Source: Hymenobacter persicinus (GTDB lineage: Bacteria; Bacteroidota; Bacteroidia; Cytophagales; Hymenobacteraceae). Taken from it: a stretch of DNA of 64,000 nucleotides. A model generated the notes under the pieces. The model saw only the letters and a program-made list of their open reading frames with translations, did no database searches and was not told the DNA's origin. Shown in pieces: positions 17,447-26,359 of this stretch. A program made the translations under genes and the position numbers. Location: the NCBI RefSeq assembly GCF_004167665.1, contig NZ_SEWE01000021.1, positions 1 through 64,000 on the forward strand, read 5' to 3'. Position 1 is the first letter of the stretch, and every line of letters begins with the position of its first letter.

Positions 17447-18745
17447 CTAGTTCGCCGGGTCCGGGGGCGTGGCGGGGTTGTTTTCGCGCTCCGTGCGCGG
17501 ATACGGGTAGAAGTTGCGGTTGCGCTCCGCCCCGGTAGTGCCCGGGCCGGGCCGGCCGAAGCGGCGGCTGTCGGCGAGGCGGAAGCCCTGGAAGGCCAGC
17601 TCAATGTTGCGGTTGCGCAGAATTTCGAGCAGAATGGCGTCGGCCGTCTGCGGCCCCGAGTAGGCCGGCAGACCCGCGCCCAGGCCGTAGAGGTCGGTGG
17701 CCGGCGTTTTGGTCAGCACTTTGTTGAGCTCCGTGACGGCGTTGGGCAAGTCGCCTTTGCGGGCGTAGGCTTCGGCCCGGATCAGTAGCATCTCCCCGGG
17801 CACGTACACCGGAATGGGCGCGTCGTTGGCGGTGTAGAAGCCCAGGCCGCGGTTTTGGGTGGGCGCGGGCGCCGTCCGAACCAGAAACGGCAGGCGCCGG
17901 TCGGCGGAGTTCGGGGCCAGCACCCCGCTCAGGCCCAGGTTGGCGTCGGTGGGCTCAAAGATGTTGCGGTTGCCGAATACGACGTCGAACAGCGGGTTGC
18001 GGGCGTTGTTGTCGAAGTTAAACACCGAGCGTTTGGTCAGGTCCACGCGGCCGGCGGCAGCCAGGGCTTTATCGTAGTCGCCGAGTTCGAGGCTGTAGCG
18101 GGCAATGAGAGCCTGTATGGTGTTAGGCAGGTCGATGCCGGGGATAATTTTGGCGTTGAAGTCGGCCGAAACGGGGGCGGCGGCCAGGGCAGCAGCGGCG
18201 GCTTCGAGCTGGGCGACGGCGCTGCGCAGGGCATCCTGCCGGGGCACGAAGGGCGCAATTTCCTGCACTACCACCGGTGTCTGCTCAAAGTACTGGGCCA
18301 GCGTACCCAGGGCCAGGGCCCGGAAAATGCTGGCGTAGGCCACGATGCCGCTGCGGGTGCCGGGTTCGGCGCCATTGCCCGCGTTGGCCAGCACCAGGTC
18401 AGCATTGGCCTTTACGAGCTGGCACTGGGTCCAGAGGTTGCGCACTACGCCGTTGCTGTTGTTCACGTTGGCCCCGCCGAGCTTGATGTTGTTTTCCTCG
18501 GTATTGCCCTGGTTGAGCACGATAAACTCGTTGGCGCTGAGCCCGCCCAGGGCCACGGTGTTGTAGAGCACGCTGAGCAGGCCGCCGGTAGTGTAGCGGG
18601 CCTGCAGGCCGTTGCAGAGAATAATCAGCCCGTCGGAGGAGGTGGCCACCTGATCCTGGCTGGCGGTGCTGGGATTCAGGTAATCTTTGTTGCAGCTGCC
18701 GAGCGTAAGCCCCAGCGCGGCCGCGAGGAGAAGGATTTTCTTCAT
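17447..18745 (-). CDS. susD: SusD/RagB-family outer-membrane lipoprotein
   Basis: 432 residues. A lipoprotein signal with lipobox LTLGSC precedes NKDYLNPSTAS. TPR-like helices typical of SusD follow (EMLLIRAEAYARKGDLPNAV), and near the C-terminus the conserved ILRNRNIELAFQGFR...DSRRFGR. It is the surface-exposed glycan-binding lid for the SusC transporter encoded 18 bases upstream. The substrate is not identifiable from SusD itself; the neighbouring NagB and NagX-like genes point to amino-sugar oligomers. Confidence 0.95.
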   Translation of the reverse strand: MKKILLLAAALGLTLGSCNKDYLNPSTASQDQVATSSDGLIILCNGLQARYTTGGLLSVLYNTVALGGLSANEFIVLNQGNTEENNIKLGGANVNNSNGVVRNLWTQCQLVKANADLVLANAGNGAEPGTRSGIVAYASIFRALALGTLAQYFEQTPVVVQEIAPFVPRQDALRSAVAQLEAAAAALAAAPVSADFNAKIIPGIDLPNTIQALIARYSLELGDYDKALAAAGRVDLTKRSVFNFDNNARNPLFDVVFGNRNIFEPTDANLGLSGVLAPNSADRRLPFLVRTAPAPTQNRGLGFYTANDAPIPVYVPGEMLLIRAEAYARKGDLPNAVTELNKVLTKTPATDLYGLGAGLPAYSGPQTADAILLEILRNRNIELAFQGFRLADSRRFGRPGPGTTGAERNRNFYPYPRTERENNPATPPDPAN

Positions 18746-18763
18746 GATGACGGAAGGCTAGGG

Positions 18764-21700
18764 CTAGAAAGTTGCCGTGAGTTTGAGCTGGTAGGTGCGC
18801 GGCACGGGCACGTTGCCGAAGTCGATGGCGCGCAGCAGGTCGGAGGAGCCGCCGGCGCTGGTTTCGGGGTCGAAGCCGTTGTAGCTGTCCCAGGAGTACA
18901 GGTTGCGGCCCACCAACGCCAGGTCCAGGGCCGTGATAAATTTGGTGAACGTGGGCAGCCCGTAGTTCAGGCTCACCTCGCGCAGCTTCACGAAGGAGCC
19001 GTCGTCGATGCGGAATTCCTGGGTGTTGTAGATGGCGAAAATCGAGCCCCGCGGGATTTCGCCGCGCAGCTCCTGCTCGGCCAGGTCGCCGAGGCCCACG
19101 CCCTGGCGGGTGCGCAGGTCGGCGTTGAACACGTCCACGCCCTGCACCGCGTCGAGCAGTACCCGCAAACCCAGCTTCTTATAAGTAAGGTTGGTGCTGA
19201 ACGAGCCGGTCCACTTCGGGTTGGGGTTGCCGATGATGACGTTGGCCACGGCCGTGCCGGGGCCGTAGCTGGGCTGGCCGTCGGCCCCGCGCGAGGGCAC
19301 GTAGAACACCGAGCCCACGGCCTGCCCGCTGGTGCGCTCATCCTGGCGGAAGCCCTGGGGCGTGAGCAGGTAGGAGCCGTCGGGGTTGCGGGCGTAGGCC
19401 GAGCCGTAGAACACGCCCGCGGGCTGCCCAGCCAGCAGGTACACCGGGGCGCCGGCCACGTTGTCGACGGCAATGGCCTGGGTGGCCCCGCCGAGGCCGG
19501 GCAGGTCGAGCACCTTGTTGCGGTTGCGGTTGTAGAGGAAGGTCACGTCCCAGCTGAAGTCGGCCGTCTTGACGGGCACAGCGGTCAGCTGCAGCTCCAA
19601 GCCCTTGTTTTCCATGCTGCCCACGTTGTTCACAATCAGGGAGCCGCCGGTGGTGGGGGCTAGGTTGCGGCGCACCACCAGGTCCTTGATTTTCTGGTAG
19701 TAGGCCGTGACGCCCAGCGTGAGCCGGTCGCGCAGGAAGCCCAGGTCGGCGCCGCCCTCAATTTCGCGCAGACGCTCGGGCTTCACCTCGGGGTTAGCAA
19801 ACTGCCCGCCGGGTACAATGGCGTTGCGGGGGAAAACCACCGGGTTAAACGCGTAATACCGGTCGTAGGAGCCGATGCCGGTCAGGTTGCCCGCGTCGCC
19901 GTAGCTGGCCCGCAGCTTCAGGGTGCTGAAGGTTGTGGCGAAGCCGGCATTCTTCCACCCGTCCAGGTCCGACACCACCACCGAGGCGCTGACCTTGGGG
20001 TAAATCTGGTTCGTCTGCGAAGCCGAGAACTTCGACGACCGGTCCCGGCGCACGGCCCCGGTCAAAAAGGCCAGGTTGCGGAAGCCGATGGTGGCTTGGC
20101 CGTAGTAGCCGCTCAGGTTGTAGCGGTCCAGCGAGAAGTCGGAAGTGACAGTGCTGCTGGCCGCCCCGCGGATGGTGGTGATGAACGGGGCCAGGTTCTG
20201 CCCCTGCTGGGTGGCGTATTCCTGCTGGGCAAACTGGTAGCTGTAGCCGGCCCGCAGGTTCAGCTTCAGGTCTTCGGTCAGGGCATATTCGTAGCCCAGG
20301 TTGAGGTCGGAGTTGAGCTGGAGCACGGCGTTGCTGCCGTTGGCAGCGTAGCCGAAGGGGTAGCGCGCGGCCGGCAGCCCCGCCGTGGCCTGGTACGGAT
20401 ACGGCCGAATAAAGCTCTGCCCCACCTGAGAATAGGCGTCGACGCCCAGAATGTAGTCGAGCGAGAAGCCCTTGAACGGGGTCAGATTCACCTGCACGTC
20501 GCTGATGGTGCGGTTGACGCCCTGGGTGAATTTCATGTCCTCAATGGTCGAGAGCGGGTTGACGCGGGTGGGCTCCACGGCCAGCAGGTTGCCGGCCGCG
20601 TCGCGCTGGTTGAGGTCGTAGATGTTGTTGGTGATGTTGACGGCGTTGATGGGGCTGTAAAACACGTTGCCGTTGGCCTTCTCGTTGGAGAAGCTGTTGA
20701 TGTAGCTCGTGCCCACCGTCACCTTGGCCCAGTCGGTCAGGCGCTGATCCACCCGGGCCCGCACGTTGTAGCGCGTGAAGTCGGTGCCCCGGATGATGCC
20801 CTGGTTTTTGAGGTAGCCCAACGACACGAAGTACTGGGTCCGCTCCGAGCCGCCCGAGATGGACACGCCGTTGTCGGTGCCGTAGCCGGTGCGGAAAATC
20901 TGGTCGAAGTAGTTGTAGCGGGGCACGTCGACAAGGTTGGAGGCCAGTTGAGTGACGGTATTGGCCCGGTTGATACCGACGGTCGTGACGCCAGGGTTGG
21001 CCGCCAGCTGGGCCGCCGTGGGCGCCCCGATGGTGTAGAGGCGCAACGCGGCGAAGCCAAACTGCTTGCCGTAGGTGTTCACCGGTACCGACTTGCGTAG
21101 CTCGTTGATACTAAAGCTGGTGTAAACCGACACCCGCGGGGCCCCGCTCTTGCCGCGCTTGGTGGTGATGAGCACCACGCCGTTGGCAGCCCGGGAGCCG
21201 TAGATGGCCGCCGCCGCCGCCCCGTTGATGACGTTCAGGCTCTCGATGTCGTTGGGGTTGAGGTCGGCGAGGCGGTTCTGGCCGGGGTTGGCCACCCCCA
21301 CGTCATTGCTCACCGCCAGCTGCGACACGTTGGTGCTCACGTTGCTCACAATCACGCCGTCGATGACGTAGAGCGGGTCGGAAGGGCCGGCCAGGGAGTG
21401 AATGCCACGCAGCCGGATGGAAATGGAGCCGGCCGGGTCGCCGGAGTTCTGCACAATCTGGGCGCCCGGCACCCGGCCCTGCAGGGAGTTGAGCACCCCG
21501 CCCGACCCGCTGCGGGTCAGTTCCTGCCCGTTAATCGTGTTGATGGCGTTGCCCAGCTCCCGGCGGCTCACGCTCACCGTCGAGCCGATTACCACCACGT
21601 CGTCCAGGGTTTGCACGGCTTCGCTCAGCGTCACGTCGGCCGTCACGGTCGGGCTGGCACCCAGCGTGAGGCTGCGGGTCTGGGCTTTGTAGCCGATGGC

Positions 21701-21967
21701 GGTGAAAGTGAGCGTGTAGGTACCGGGCGCCACCCGCACGGGCAATGAGTAGGTGCCGTCAGCGGCGGTGGCGGTGCCGAGCGTGGTGCCGCCGAGCAGC
21801 ACCGTGGTGCCGGGCAGCCCCTGCCCCCGCCCGTCCGTGACGCGCCCCTGCAGGGTGTAGGGCTGGGTGTCGCCGGTCTGGGCCAGCGCCCGGAAGCTGA
21901 GCAGAATGCCAAATAGCAACTGGCTAAGCCCGAAGGTCAGCCTCGCAAACAAGTAAGGGTTTCGCAT
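18764..21967 (-). CDS. susC: SusC/RagA TonB-dependent outer-membrane transporter
   Basis: 1067 residues, a normal SusC length. A signal peptide is followed by a CarbopepD_reg_2 domain (LQGRVTDGRGQGLPGTTVLL), then the plug domain (residues about 120-230, IRLRGIHSLAGPSDPLYVID and AAAAIYGSRAANGVVLITT), then a 22-strand barrel ending in an aromatic residue (LKLTATF). It imports oligosaccharides with TonB energy and pairs with the downstream SusD. No N-terminal STN domain is present, so anti-sigma signalling through this receptor is unlikely. An AT-only stretch with a palindrome lies just upstream. Confidence 0.96.
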   Translation of the reverse strand: MRNPYLFARLTFGLSQLLFGILLSFRALAQTGDTQPYTLQGRVTDGRGQGLPGTTVLLGGTTLGTATAADGTYSLPVRVAPGTYTLTFTAIGYKAQTRSLTLGASPTVTADVTLSEAVQTLDDVVVIGSTVSVSRRELGNAINTINGQELTRSGSGGVLNSLQGRVPGAQIVQNSGDPAGSISIRLRGIHSLAGPSDPLYVIDGVIVSNVSTNVSQLAVSNDVGVANPGQNRLADLNPNDIESLNVINGAAAAAIYGSRAANGVVLITTKRGKSGAPRVSVYTSFSINELRKSVPVNTYGKQFGFAALRLYTIGAPTAAQLAANPGVTTVGINRANTVTQLASNLVDVPRYNYFDQIFRTGYGTDNGVSISGGSERTQYFVSLGYLKNQGIIRGTDFTRYNVRARVDQRLTDWAKVTVGTSYINSFSNEKANGNVFYSPINAVNITNNIYDLNQRDAAGNLLAVEPTRVNPLSTIEDMKFTQGVNRTISDVQVNLTPFKGFSLDYILGVDAYSQVGQSFIRPYPYQATAGLPAARYPFGYAANGSNAVLQLNSDLNLGYEYALTEDLKLNLRAGYSYQFAQQEYATQQGQNLAPFITTIRGAASSTVTSDFSLDRYNLSGYYGQATIGFRNLAFLTGAVRRDRSSKFSASQTNQIYPKVSASVVVSDLDGWKNAGFATTFSTLKLRASYGDAGNLTGIGSYDRYYAFNPVVFPRNAIVPGGQFANPEVKPERLREIEGGADLGFLRDRLTLGVTAYYQKIKDLVVRRNLAPTTGGSLIVNNVGSMENKGLELQLTAVPVKTADFSWDVTFLYNRNRNKVLDLPGLGGATQAIAVDNVAGAPVYLLAGQPAGVFYGSAYARNPDGSYLLTPQGFRQDERTSGQAVGSVFYVPSRGADGQPSYGPGTAVANVIIGNPNPKWTGSFSTNLTYKKLGLRVLLDAVQGVDVFNADLRTRQGVGLGDLAEQELRGEIPRGSIFAIYNTQEFRIDDGSFVKLREVSLNYGLPTFTKFITALDLALVGRNLYSWDSYNGFDPETSAGGSSDLLRAIDFGNVPVPRTYQLKLTATF

Positions 21968-22011
21968 ATCGGAGAGGGAAAAAAGAGGTGAGAGAAAGCC
22001 AAAATCCGCAC

Positions 22012-22041
22012 TTAATATATAATATAAATTATATAAAAAAA
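22012..22041 (-). promoter_or_regulatory. AT-only promoter region with palindrome upstream of susC
   Basis: Thirty consecutive A/T bases in otherwise GC-rich DNA. Inside them TATATAAT (22016-22023) and ATTATATA (22028-22035) form an inverted repeat with a 4-base spacer. The position, 50-75 bases upstream of the SusC start, suits a promoter or operator. Confidence 0.45.
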
Positions 22042-22112
22042 CACTATTTCAATTTCATACTACCACCACGCAAGCCCACCCGGCCGCCGGATTGGTTCCC
22101 TGACCAGCCGCC

Positions 22113-24029
22113 TCAGAATTCCCAGCGCACAAAGGCTTCAATGCCCTCGTATTCGGGCAGGCCGAGTTGGTCGTAGATTTTGGCCGTGGTGCGGTTGCGG
22201 GCTTCACTACGCTGCCAGAATTCGCGCTGGTCGGCGCCGGGAAACAGCGGCCGGTCCTTCTGCGACTGGTGCTTGAAGATGGCCCGGCGCTTGCGCGTGA
22301 GCTCCTCGGGGCTCAGGGGCACGGCCATTTCGATCTGGTCGACGTCCCACTCCTGCCAGGCCCCGCGGTAGAGCCACACCCAGCAGTCGTTGAGCCACCC
22401 GGTGTCGGAGTCGCGCAGGCGGCGCACGGCCTCGAAGATGGCGGCCAGACACACCCGGTGGGTGCCGTGGGGGTCGCTCAAGTCGCCGGCGGCGTAGATC
22501 TGGTGGGGCTTGATCTGGTTGAGCAGCTCCATCGTGAGCCGGATGTCTTCCTCCCCGATGGGCTTTTTGCGCACCCGGCCGGTTTCGTAAAACGGCAAAT
22601 CCATGAAGTGGGCGTTGTCGTCGGGGATGCCCGCGTAGCGGCAGGCGGCCTTGGCCTCGCCCCGGCGGATGAGCCCCTTGATCTGCTGCACCTCGGGCGA
22701 GTCAACCTGGCCCGGGGCCTTGTTTTTCAGAAAGTCGGCCACCCGCTGGTAGAGCGTTTCGGCGGGCTGCTCGTCGAGGCGGAAAGCCGCGTCGTAGTCG
22801 GCCACGAACTCGGCGAAGCGCAGGGTCTCGTCGTCGAAGACGGCAATGTTGCCCGAGGTCTGGTAGGCCACATGCACGTCGTGGCCCTGGTCGACAAGGC
22901 GCAGCAGCGTGCCGCCCATCGAAATCACGTCGTCGTCGGGGTGGGGCGAGAAGATGAGCACCCGCTTGGGAAAGGGCGCGGCGCGCTCGGGCCGGTAGGT
23001 GTCGTCGGCGTCGGGCTTGCCGCCGGGCCAGCCCGTGATGGTGTGCTGAAGCTGGTTGAAGACCCGAATGTTGATGTTGTAGGCCGGGCCCGACTCGGCC
23101 AGCAGTTCGGAGAGGCCATTTTCGTTGTAGTCGCCGTCGGTGAGCTTGAGAATGGGCTTTTCCAGGCTACGGGCCAGCCAGGTCACGGCCTTGCGCACGA
23201 GCGCCTCGTCGGCCCAGGCGCAGGGCGCACCCGCCAGCCAGGGCGTTTTCTGGGCCGTCAGCTCGGCCCCGGCGGCCTCGTCGAGCACCACATCCACGCG
23301 GGGGTGCTGCTGCAGATACGTAGCGGGCACCGAGTCGCTGGGTTCGCCTTCCACCATGCGCTTAATCACGGCAGCCTTGCCCTCGCCCCAGGCCAGCAGC
23401 ACGATGCGGCGGGCTTCGAGAATGGTGCCCACCCCCATCGTGAGGGCCCGACGGGGCACGTTTTCCTCGCCGTAGAAGTCGGAGGCGGCGTCGGTGCGGG
23501 TGATGTGGTCGAGGGTAATGAGGCGGGTGCGCGACTTGGGCCCCGAGCCGGGCTCGTTGAAGCCGATGTGCCCCGTGCGCCCGATGCCGAGCAGTTGCAA
23601 GTCGATACCGCCGGCGTCCGCAATCCGGGCCTCATAGTTCCGGCAGAACTCCCCCACCTGCTCGGGCGCCAGCGTGCCGTCGGGAATGTGCACGTTTTCG
23701 GGCCGGATGTCGACGTGGTCGAACAGGTACTCGCGCATAAAGCGCACGTAGCTCTGCAAGGAGTCGGGCGCCATGGGGTAGTACTCGTCGAGGTTGAAGC
23801 TGACCACGTTCTGAAAGCTCAGGCCATCCTCGCGGTGCAGGCGTACCAGCTCTTCGTACACCCGCGTCGGCGACGAGCCGGTGGCCAGGCCCAGCACCGC
23901 GGGGCGGCCTTCCTGCTGCCGGGTCCGGATCAGCTCGGCAATGGTGCTGGCCACGGCCACGGAAGCCACTTCCGAGTCGGGGTGGATGGCAACGGACAGC
24001 GCGGGGGCGGAAGTGGGCACGAGCATCAT
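22113..24029 (-). CDS. nagB: Glucosamine-6-phosphate deaminase with C-terminal PIG-L deacetylase-like domain
   Basis: 638 residues, about twice the length of a classical NagB. Residues 1-270 are NagB-like: GLATGSSPTRVYEELV, the active-site region SFNLDEYYPM and LLGIGRTGHIGFNEPGS. They convert glucosamine-6-phosphate to fructose-6-phosphate and ammonia. The C-terminal half is a PIG-L/LmbE domain with the zinc motif PHPDDD and DPHGTH, as in GlcNAc deacetylases. The same fusion is found across Bacteroidota. It could deacetylate an amino sugar and then deaminate it. It stands upstream of and parallel to SusC with its own spacer. Confidence 0.94.
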   Translation of the reverse strand: MMLVPTSAPALSVAIHPDSEVASVAVASTIAELIRTRQQEGRPAVLGLATGSSPTRVYEELVRLHREDGLSFQNVVSFNLDEYYPMAPDSLQSYVRFMREYLFDHVDIRPENVHIPDGTLAPEQVGEFCRNYEARIADAGGIDLQLLGIGRTGHIGFNEPGSGPKSRTRLITLDHITRTDAASDFYGEENVPRRALTMGVGTILEARRIVLLAWGEGKAAVIKRMVEGEPSDSVPATYLQQHPRVDVVLDEAAGAELTAQKTPWLAGAPCAWADEALVRKAVTWLARSLEKPILKLTDGDYNENGLSELLAESGPAYNINIRVFNQLQHTITGWPGGKPDADDTYRPERAAPFPKRVLIFSPHPDDDVISMGGTLLRLVDQGHDVHVAYQTSGNIAVFDDETLRFAEFVADYDAAFRLDEQPAETLYQRVADFLKNKAPGQVDSPEVQQIKGLIRRGEAKAACRYAGIPDDNAHFMDLPFYETGRVRKKPIGEEDIRLTMELLNQIKPHQIYAAGDLSDPHGTHRVCLAAIFEAVRRLRDSDTGWLNDCWVWLYRGAWQEWDVDQIEMAVPLSPEELTRKRRAIFKHQSQKDRPLFPGADQREFWQRSEARNRTTAKIYDQLGLPEYEGIEAFVRWEF

Positions 24030-24203
24030 ACGGATGGAGGAAAGGGTGAAAACGATAACCGGCGCCCCGCGTACTGCACCTACGCGGCGCTATTTTCTGC
24101 TTAAAATACCATATATAGTTTTTCTGCCGCAAGAGCTTTGATTCCTTTATCAGCGCTTTTTTCAGCCATTTGCCGACAAATCTTCTACCTTCTCTTCGCG
24201 TAG

Positions 24204-24428
24204 CCAGCATTCTCGGCCTTCAACGGGCCGCTGGGCCGCAGCACGGCCAGCCAGAACCGCGCCGGCGACCTGAACTCCGGGGATATTGCCAGCATGACGG
24301 TGCTCAAAGGGCCCGCCGCCGCCCTCTACGGCCTGCGTGCCGCCAACGGGGCCGTGATTATCACCACCAAGAAGGGCGCCGCCGGCCGTACCAACATCAA
24401 CTACCGCACCCAGTTCTCGGTGGATGAA
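24204..24428 (+). pseudogene. Remnant of a SusC plug domain
   Basis: After an in-frame stop at 24201 the frame reads 75 residues that match a SusC plug core: NRAGDLNSGDIASMTVLKG, then AAALYGLRAANGAVIITT, then KKGAAGRTNINYRTQFSV. No upstream signal, regulatory domain or downstream barrel exists, and the frame runs straight into a terminator at 24439. It is therefore a gene relic left after deletion. The sequence differs from the plug of the susC at 18764-21967, so it is not a simple copy of that gene. Confidence 0.85.
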
Positions 24429-24438
24429 GGCCCCCCCT

Positions 24439-24464
24439 GCCCGGCTGCTGAGCCGGGCTTTTTT
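24439..24464 (+). terminator. Intrinsic terminator after the SusC remnant
   Basis: An 8-bp stem (24439-24446 with 24451-24458), loop GCTG, then six T on the plus strand. No intact plus-strand gene precedes it, so it is probably left over from the deleted receptor operon. Confidence 0.75.
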
Positions 24465-24488
24465 GTGCTTCAAACGGCCGCAACGCCG

Positions 24489-26255
24489 CTACCGTCCGCC
24501 GAAGAGGCGGGCGAAGAAGCCGCGCTTCTTGGGCTTGACCTTGGTTTTGACTTTGGTCACGGTGGCCGTTTCGGTGGGCTTCACCGCGGGGCGCGGGGCG
24601 GGCAGCGGCGGGCGCACGGCCGGGGCGGGCTTGGGCGGCACCACCGGGGTTTCGGCGGGGGCCTGGGCCACGATAACTTCGGCGGCCTTGCCCTGGGTGG
24701 TCACGCGCAGCGGTCGGCTTTCGTTGTGCAGACGGTCGACGGCCGTGAGGTAGTAGGCGTAGTCGGTGCCGGGCACGGCGGCGGTGTCGACCAGCGTGGG
24801 CGAGATGCCGGGGCGGGCGGGTACCACCGCCAGAATGTTGCGCGGGTCGTCGGGCGTGGGCGTCTGGTCTTTGGTGAAGCGGTACACCACGTAGTAGCGG
24901 GCCAGGTCGCCGTCGGGGGCGGCCGGGCCGGGCTGCCAGGTGAGGGTAATGGCGGGCGCGGCCCGGGTCAGCACCAGGTTCTGCACCGGGCGGGGCGGCA
25001 CGGCGTCGAGCCAGGGCATGGTGGGCACCAGCGCCGGGTAGCGAAACAGGTTCTGCCGCAGCGTGTCCTGCATGTGCAGCGGGTTGCGCAGCAGCGACTT
25101 CGAGCTGAAGAACACGCTGCCGCTGACTTCCGTCGGGTACGAGCGGTTCAGGCGGATCTGCTTGGGCATTTCCCGCGGGGTGCGCCACGACGTATCGGAG
25201 CGGGTGTTTTCCAGCATCCGGTAGAAGCCCTGCCCGATGTAGAGGTGGCGGTCGAAGTGGTTACGGGTCCACCACTCGAGCAGCACCGGGTAAGGCACCA
25301 GCTTAAACGTGGAGCTCCAGTAGAGCTGGGGCACGATGTAGTCGATCCAGCCCTGCTGCAGCCACAGGCGGGAGTCGGCGTAGAGGTTGGCGTAGCTGGG
25401 CTGCCCGGCGCGGGTGTCGGAGCCCTCAGGGTGGGCGCTCTTGTTCATCCAGACCCCAAACGGCGAGACGCCGAACTTCACCCAGCGCTTGGTACCCTGA
25501 ATCGTGTCGTGCAGGCTTTCGATGAGCTTGTTCACGTTCTGCCGCCGCCAGTCGGCCAGGGCCAGGCCCTCGGGGTTGTACTGCTGGAAGGCCTGCTCGT
25601 CGTGGATTTTCTGGCCTGGCTCGGGGTACGGATAGAAGTAGTCGTCGAAGTGGATGCCGTCGATGTCGTAGCGGCGCACCACGTCCAGAATCACGTCGGT
25701 GATGTGCTGGCGCACGGCGGGCAGACCGGGGTTGTAGAGCAGCAGGCCCGCGTAGCGGATAAACCACTCCGGGTGCTGGCGAAACGGGTGCGTGGGCGCC
25801 AGGCGGCGCGTCACGGAGTCCATGCTGGCCCGGTAGGGGTTGAACCAGGCGTGAAACTCCATACCCCGCAGGTGGGCCTCCTCGATCAGAAAGGGCAGCG
25901 GGTCGTAGCCCGGGCTCTTGCCCTGCTGCCCGGTCAGCCACTTGCTCCAGGGCTCCAGCTCACTCTGGTAAAAGGCATCGGAGGCGGGGCGCACCTGCAC
26001 AAAGACGGCGTTGATGCCGTTGCGCTGCTGGATATCGAGCATGCGGCGGTACTCGCGGCGCTGCTGCTCGGGCGTGAGCGTGCGGTTGCTGGGCCAGTCG
26101 ATATTCTCGACGGTGGCAATCCAGACCCCGCGCATCTCGCGCTTGGGCGGGGCGTCCTGGGCTTGGAGCAGCCGGGGCAACAAGGTCAGCAGGAAAACGA
26201 GGCGAAGGGCAAAAACCAGGAGGCGACTAGCCGGGAACAATCGAAGCATCAGCAC
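24489..26255 (-). CDS. GHL10-type glycoside hydrolase with fibronectin III domain
   Basis: 588 residues. After a signal peptide (LLVFALRLVFLLTLLPRLLQAQ) comes the GHL10/DUF187 signature REMRGVWIATVENIDWPS. The TIM-barrel segments GINAVFVQVRPASDAFY, MEFHAWFNPYRAS and DIDGIHFDDYFYPYP carry the predicted catalytic acids. A fibronectin III domain follows (about 440-530). The end is a Pro/Ala- and Lys-rich tail. YngK-like members act on peptidoglycan glycan strands or other envelope glycans; this is inferred. Start may be either of two nearby ATGs (26255 or 26249). Confidence 0.9.
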   Translation of the reverse strand: MLMLRLFPASRLLVFALRLVFLLTLLPRLLQAQDAPPKREMRGVWIATVENIDWPSNRTLTPEQQRREYRRMLDIQQRNGINAVFVQVRPASDAFYQSELEPWSKWLTGQQGKSPGYDPLPFLIEEAHLRGMEFHAWFNPYRASMDSVTRRLAPTHPFRQHPEWFIRYAGLLLYNPGLPAVRQHITDVILDVVRRYDIDGIHFDDYFYPYPEPGQKIHDEQAFQQYNPEGLALADWRRQNVNKLIESLHDTIQGTKRWVKFGVSPFGVWMNKSAHPEGSDTRAGQPSYANLYADSRLWLQQGWIDYIVPQLYWSSTFKLVPYPVLLEWWTRNHFDRHLYIGQGFYRMLENTRSDTSWRTPREMPKQIRLNRSYPTEVSGSVFFSSKSLLRNPLHMQDTLRQNLFRYPALVPTMPWLDAVPPRPVQNLVLTRAAPAITLTWQPGPAAPDGDLARYYVVYRFTKDQTPTPDDPRNILAVVPARPGISPTLVDTAAVPGTDYAYYLTAVDRLHNESRPLRVTTQGKAAEVIVAQAPAETPVVPPKPAPAVRPPLPAPRPAVKPTETATVTKVKTKVKPKKRGFFARLFGGR

Positions 26256-26359
26256 GGAAACGGGAAAAACGTCCGCAAATTACGCAGCCCGGCGCGGGCG
26301 TGCACGGTTAGATTCGGGCCAGCGCCCGGTTTTTCCGTTGCCGGCCGTGCCTCTCTCCT

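Noticed and set aside
17855..19663. 602-codon plus-strand open frame
   Set aside because: Antisense to SusD and SusC, both with clear family motifs in the true frame.
22167..24104. 645-codon plus-strand open frame
   Set aside because: Covers nagB on the opposite strand; Val/Gly/His-rich shadow.
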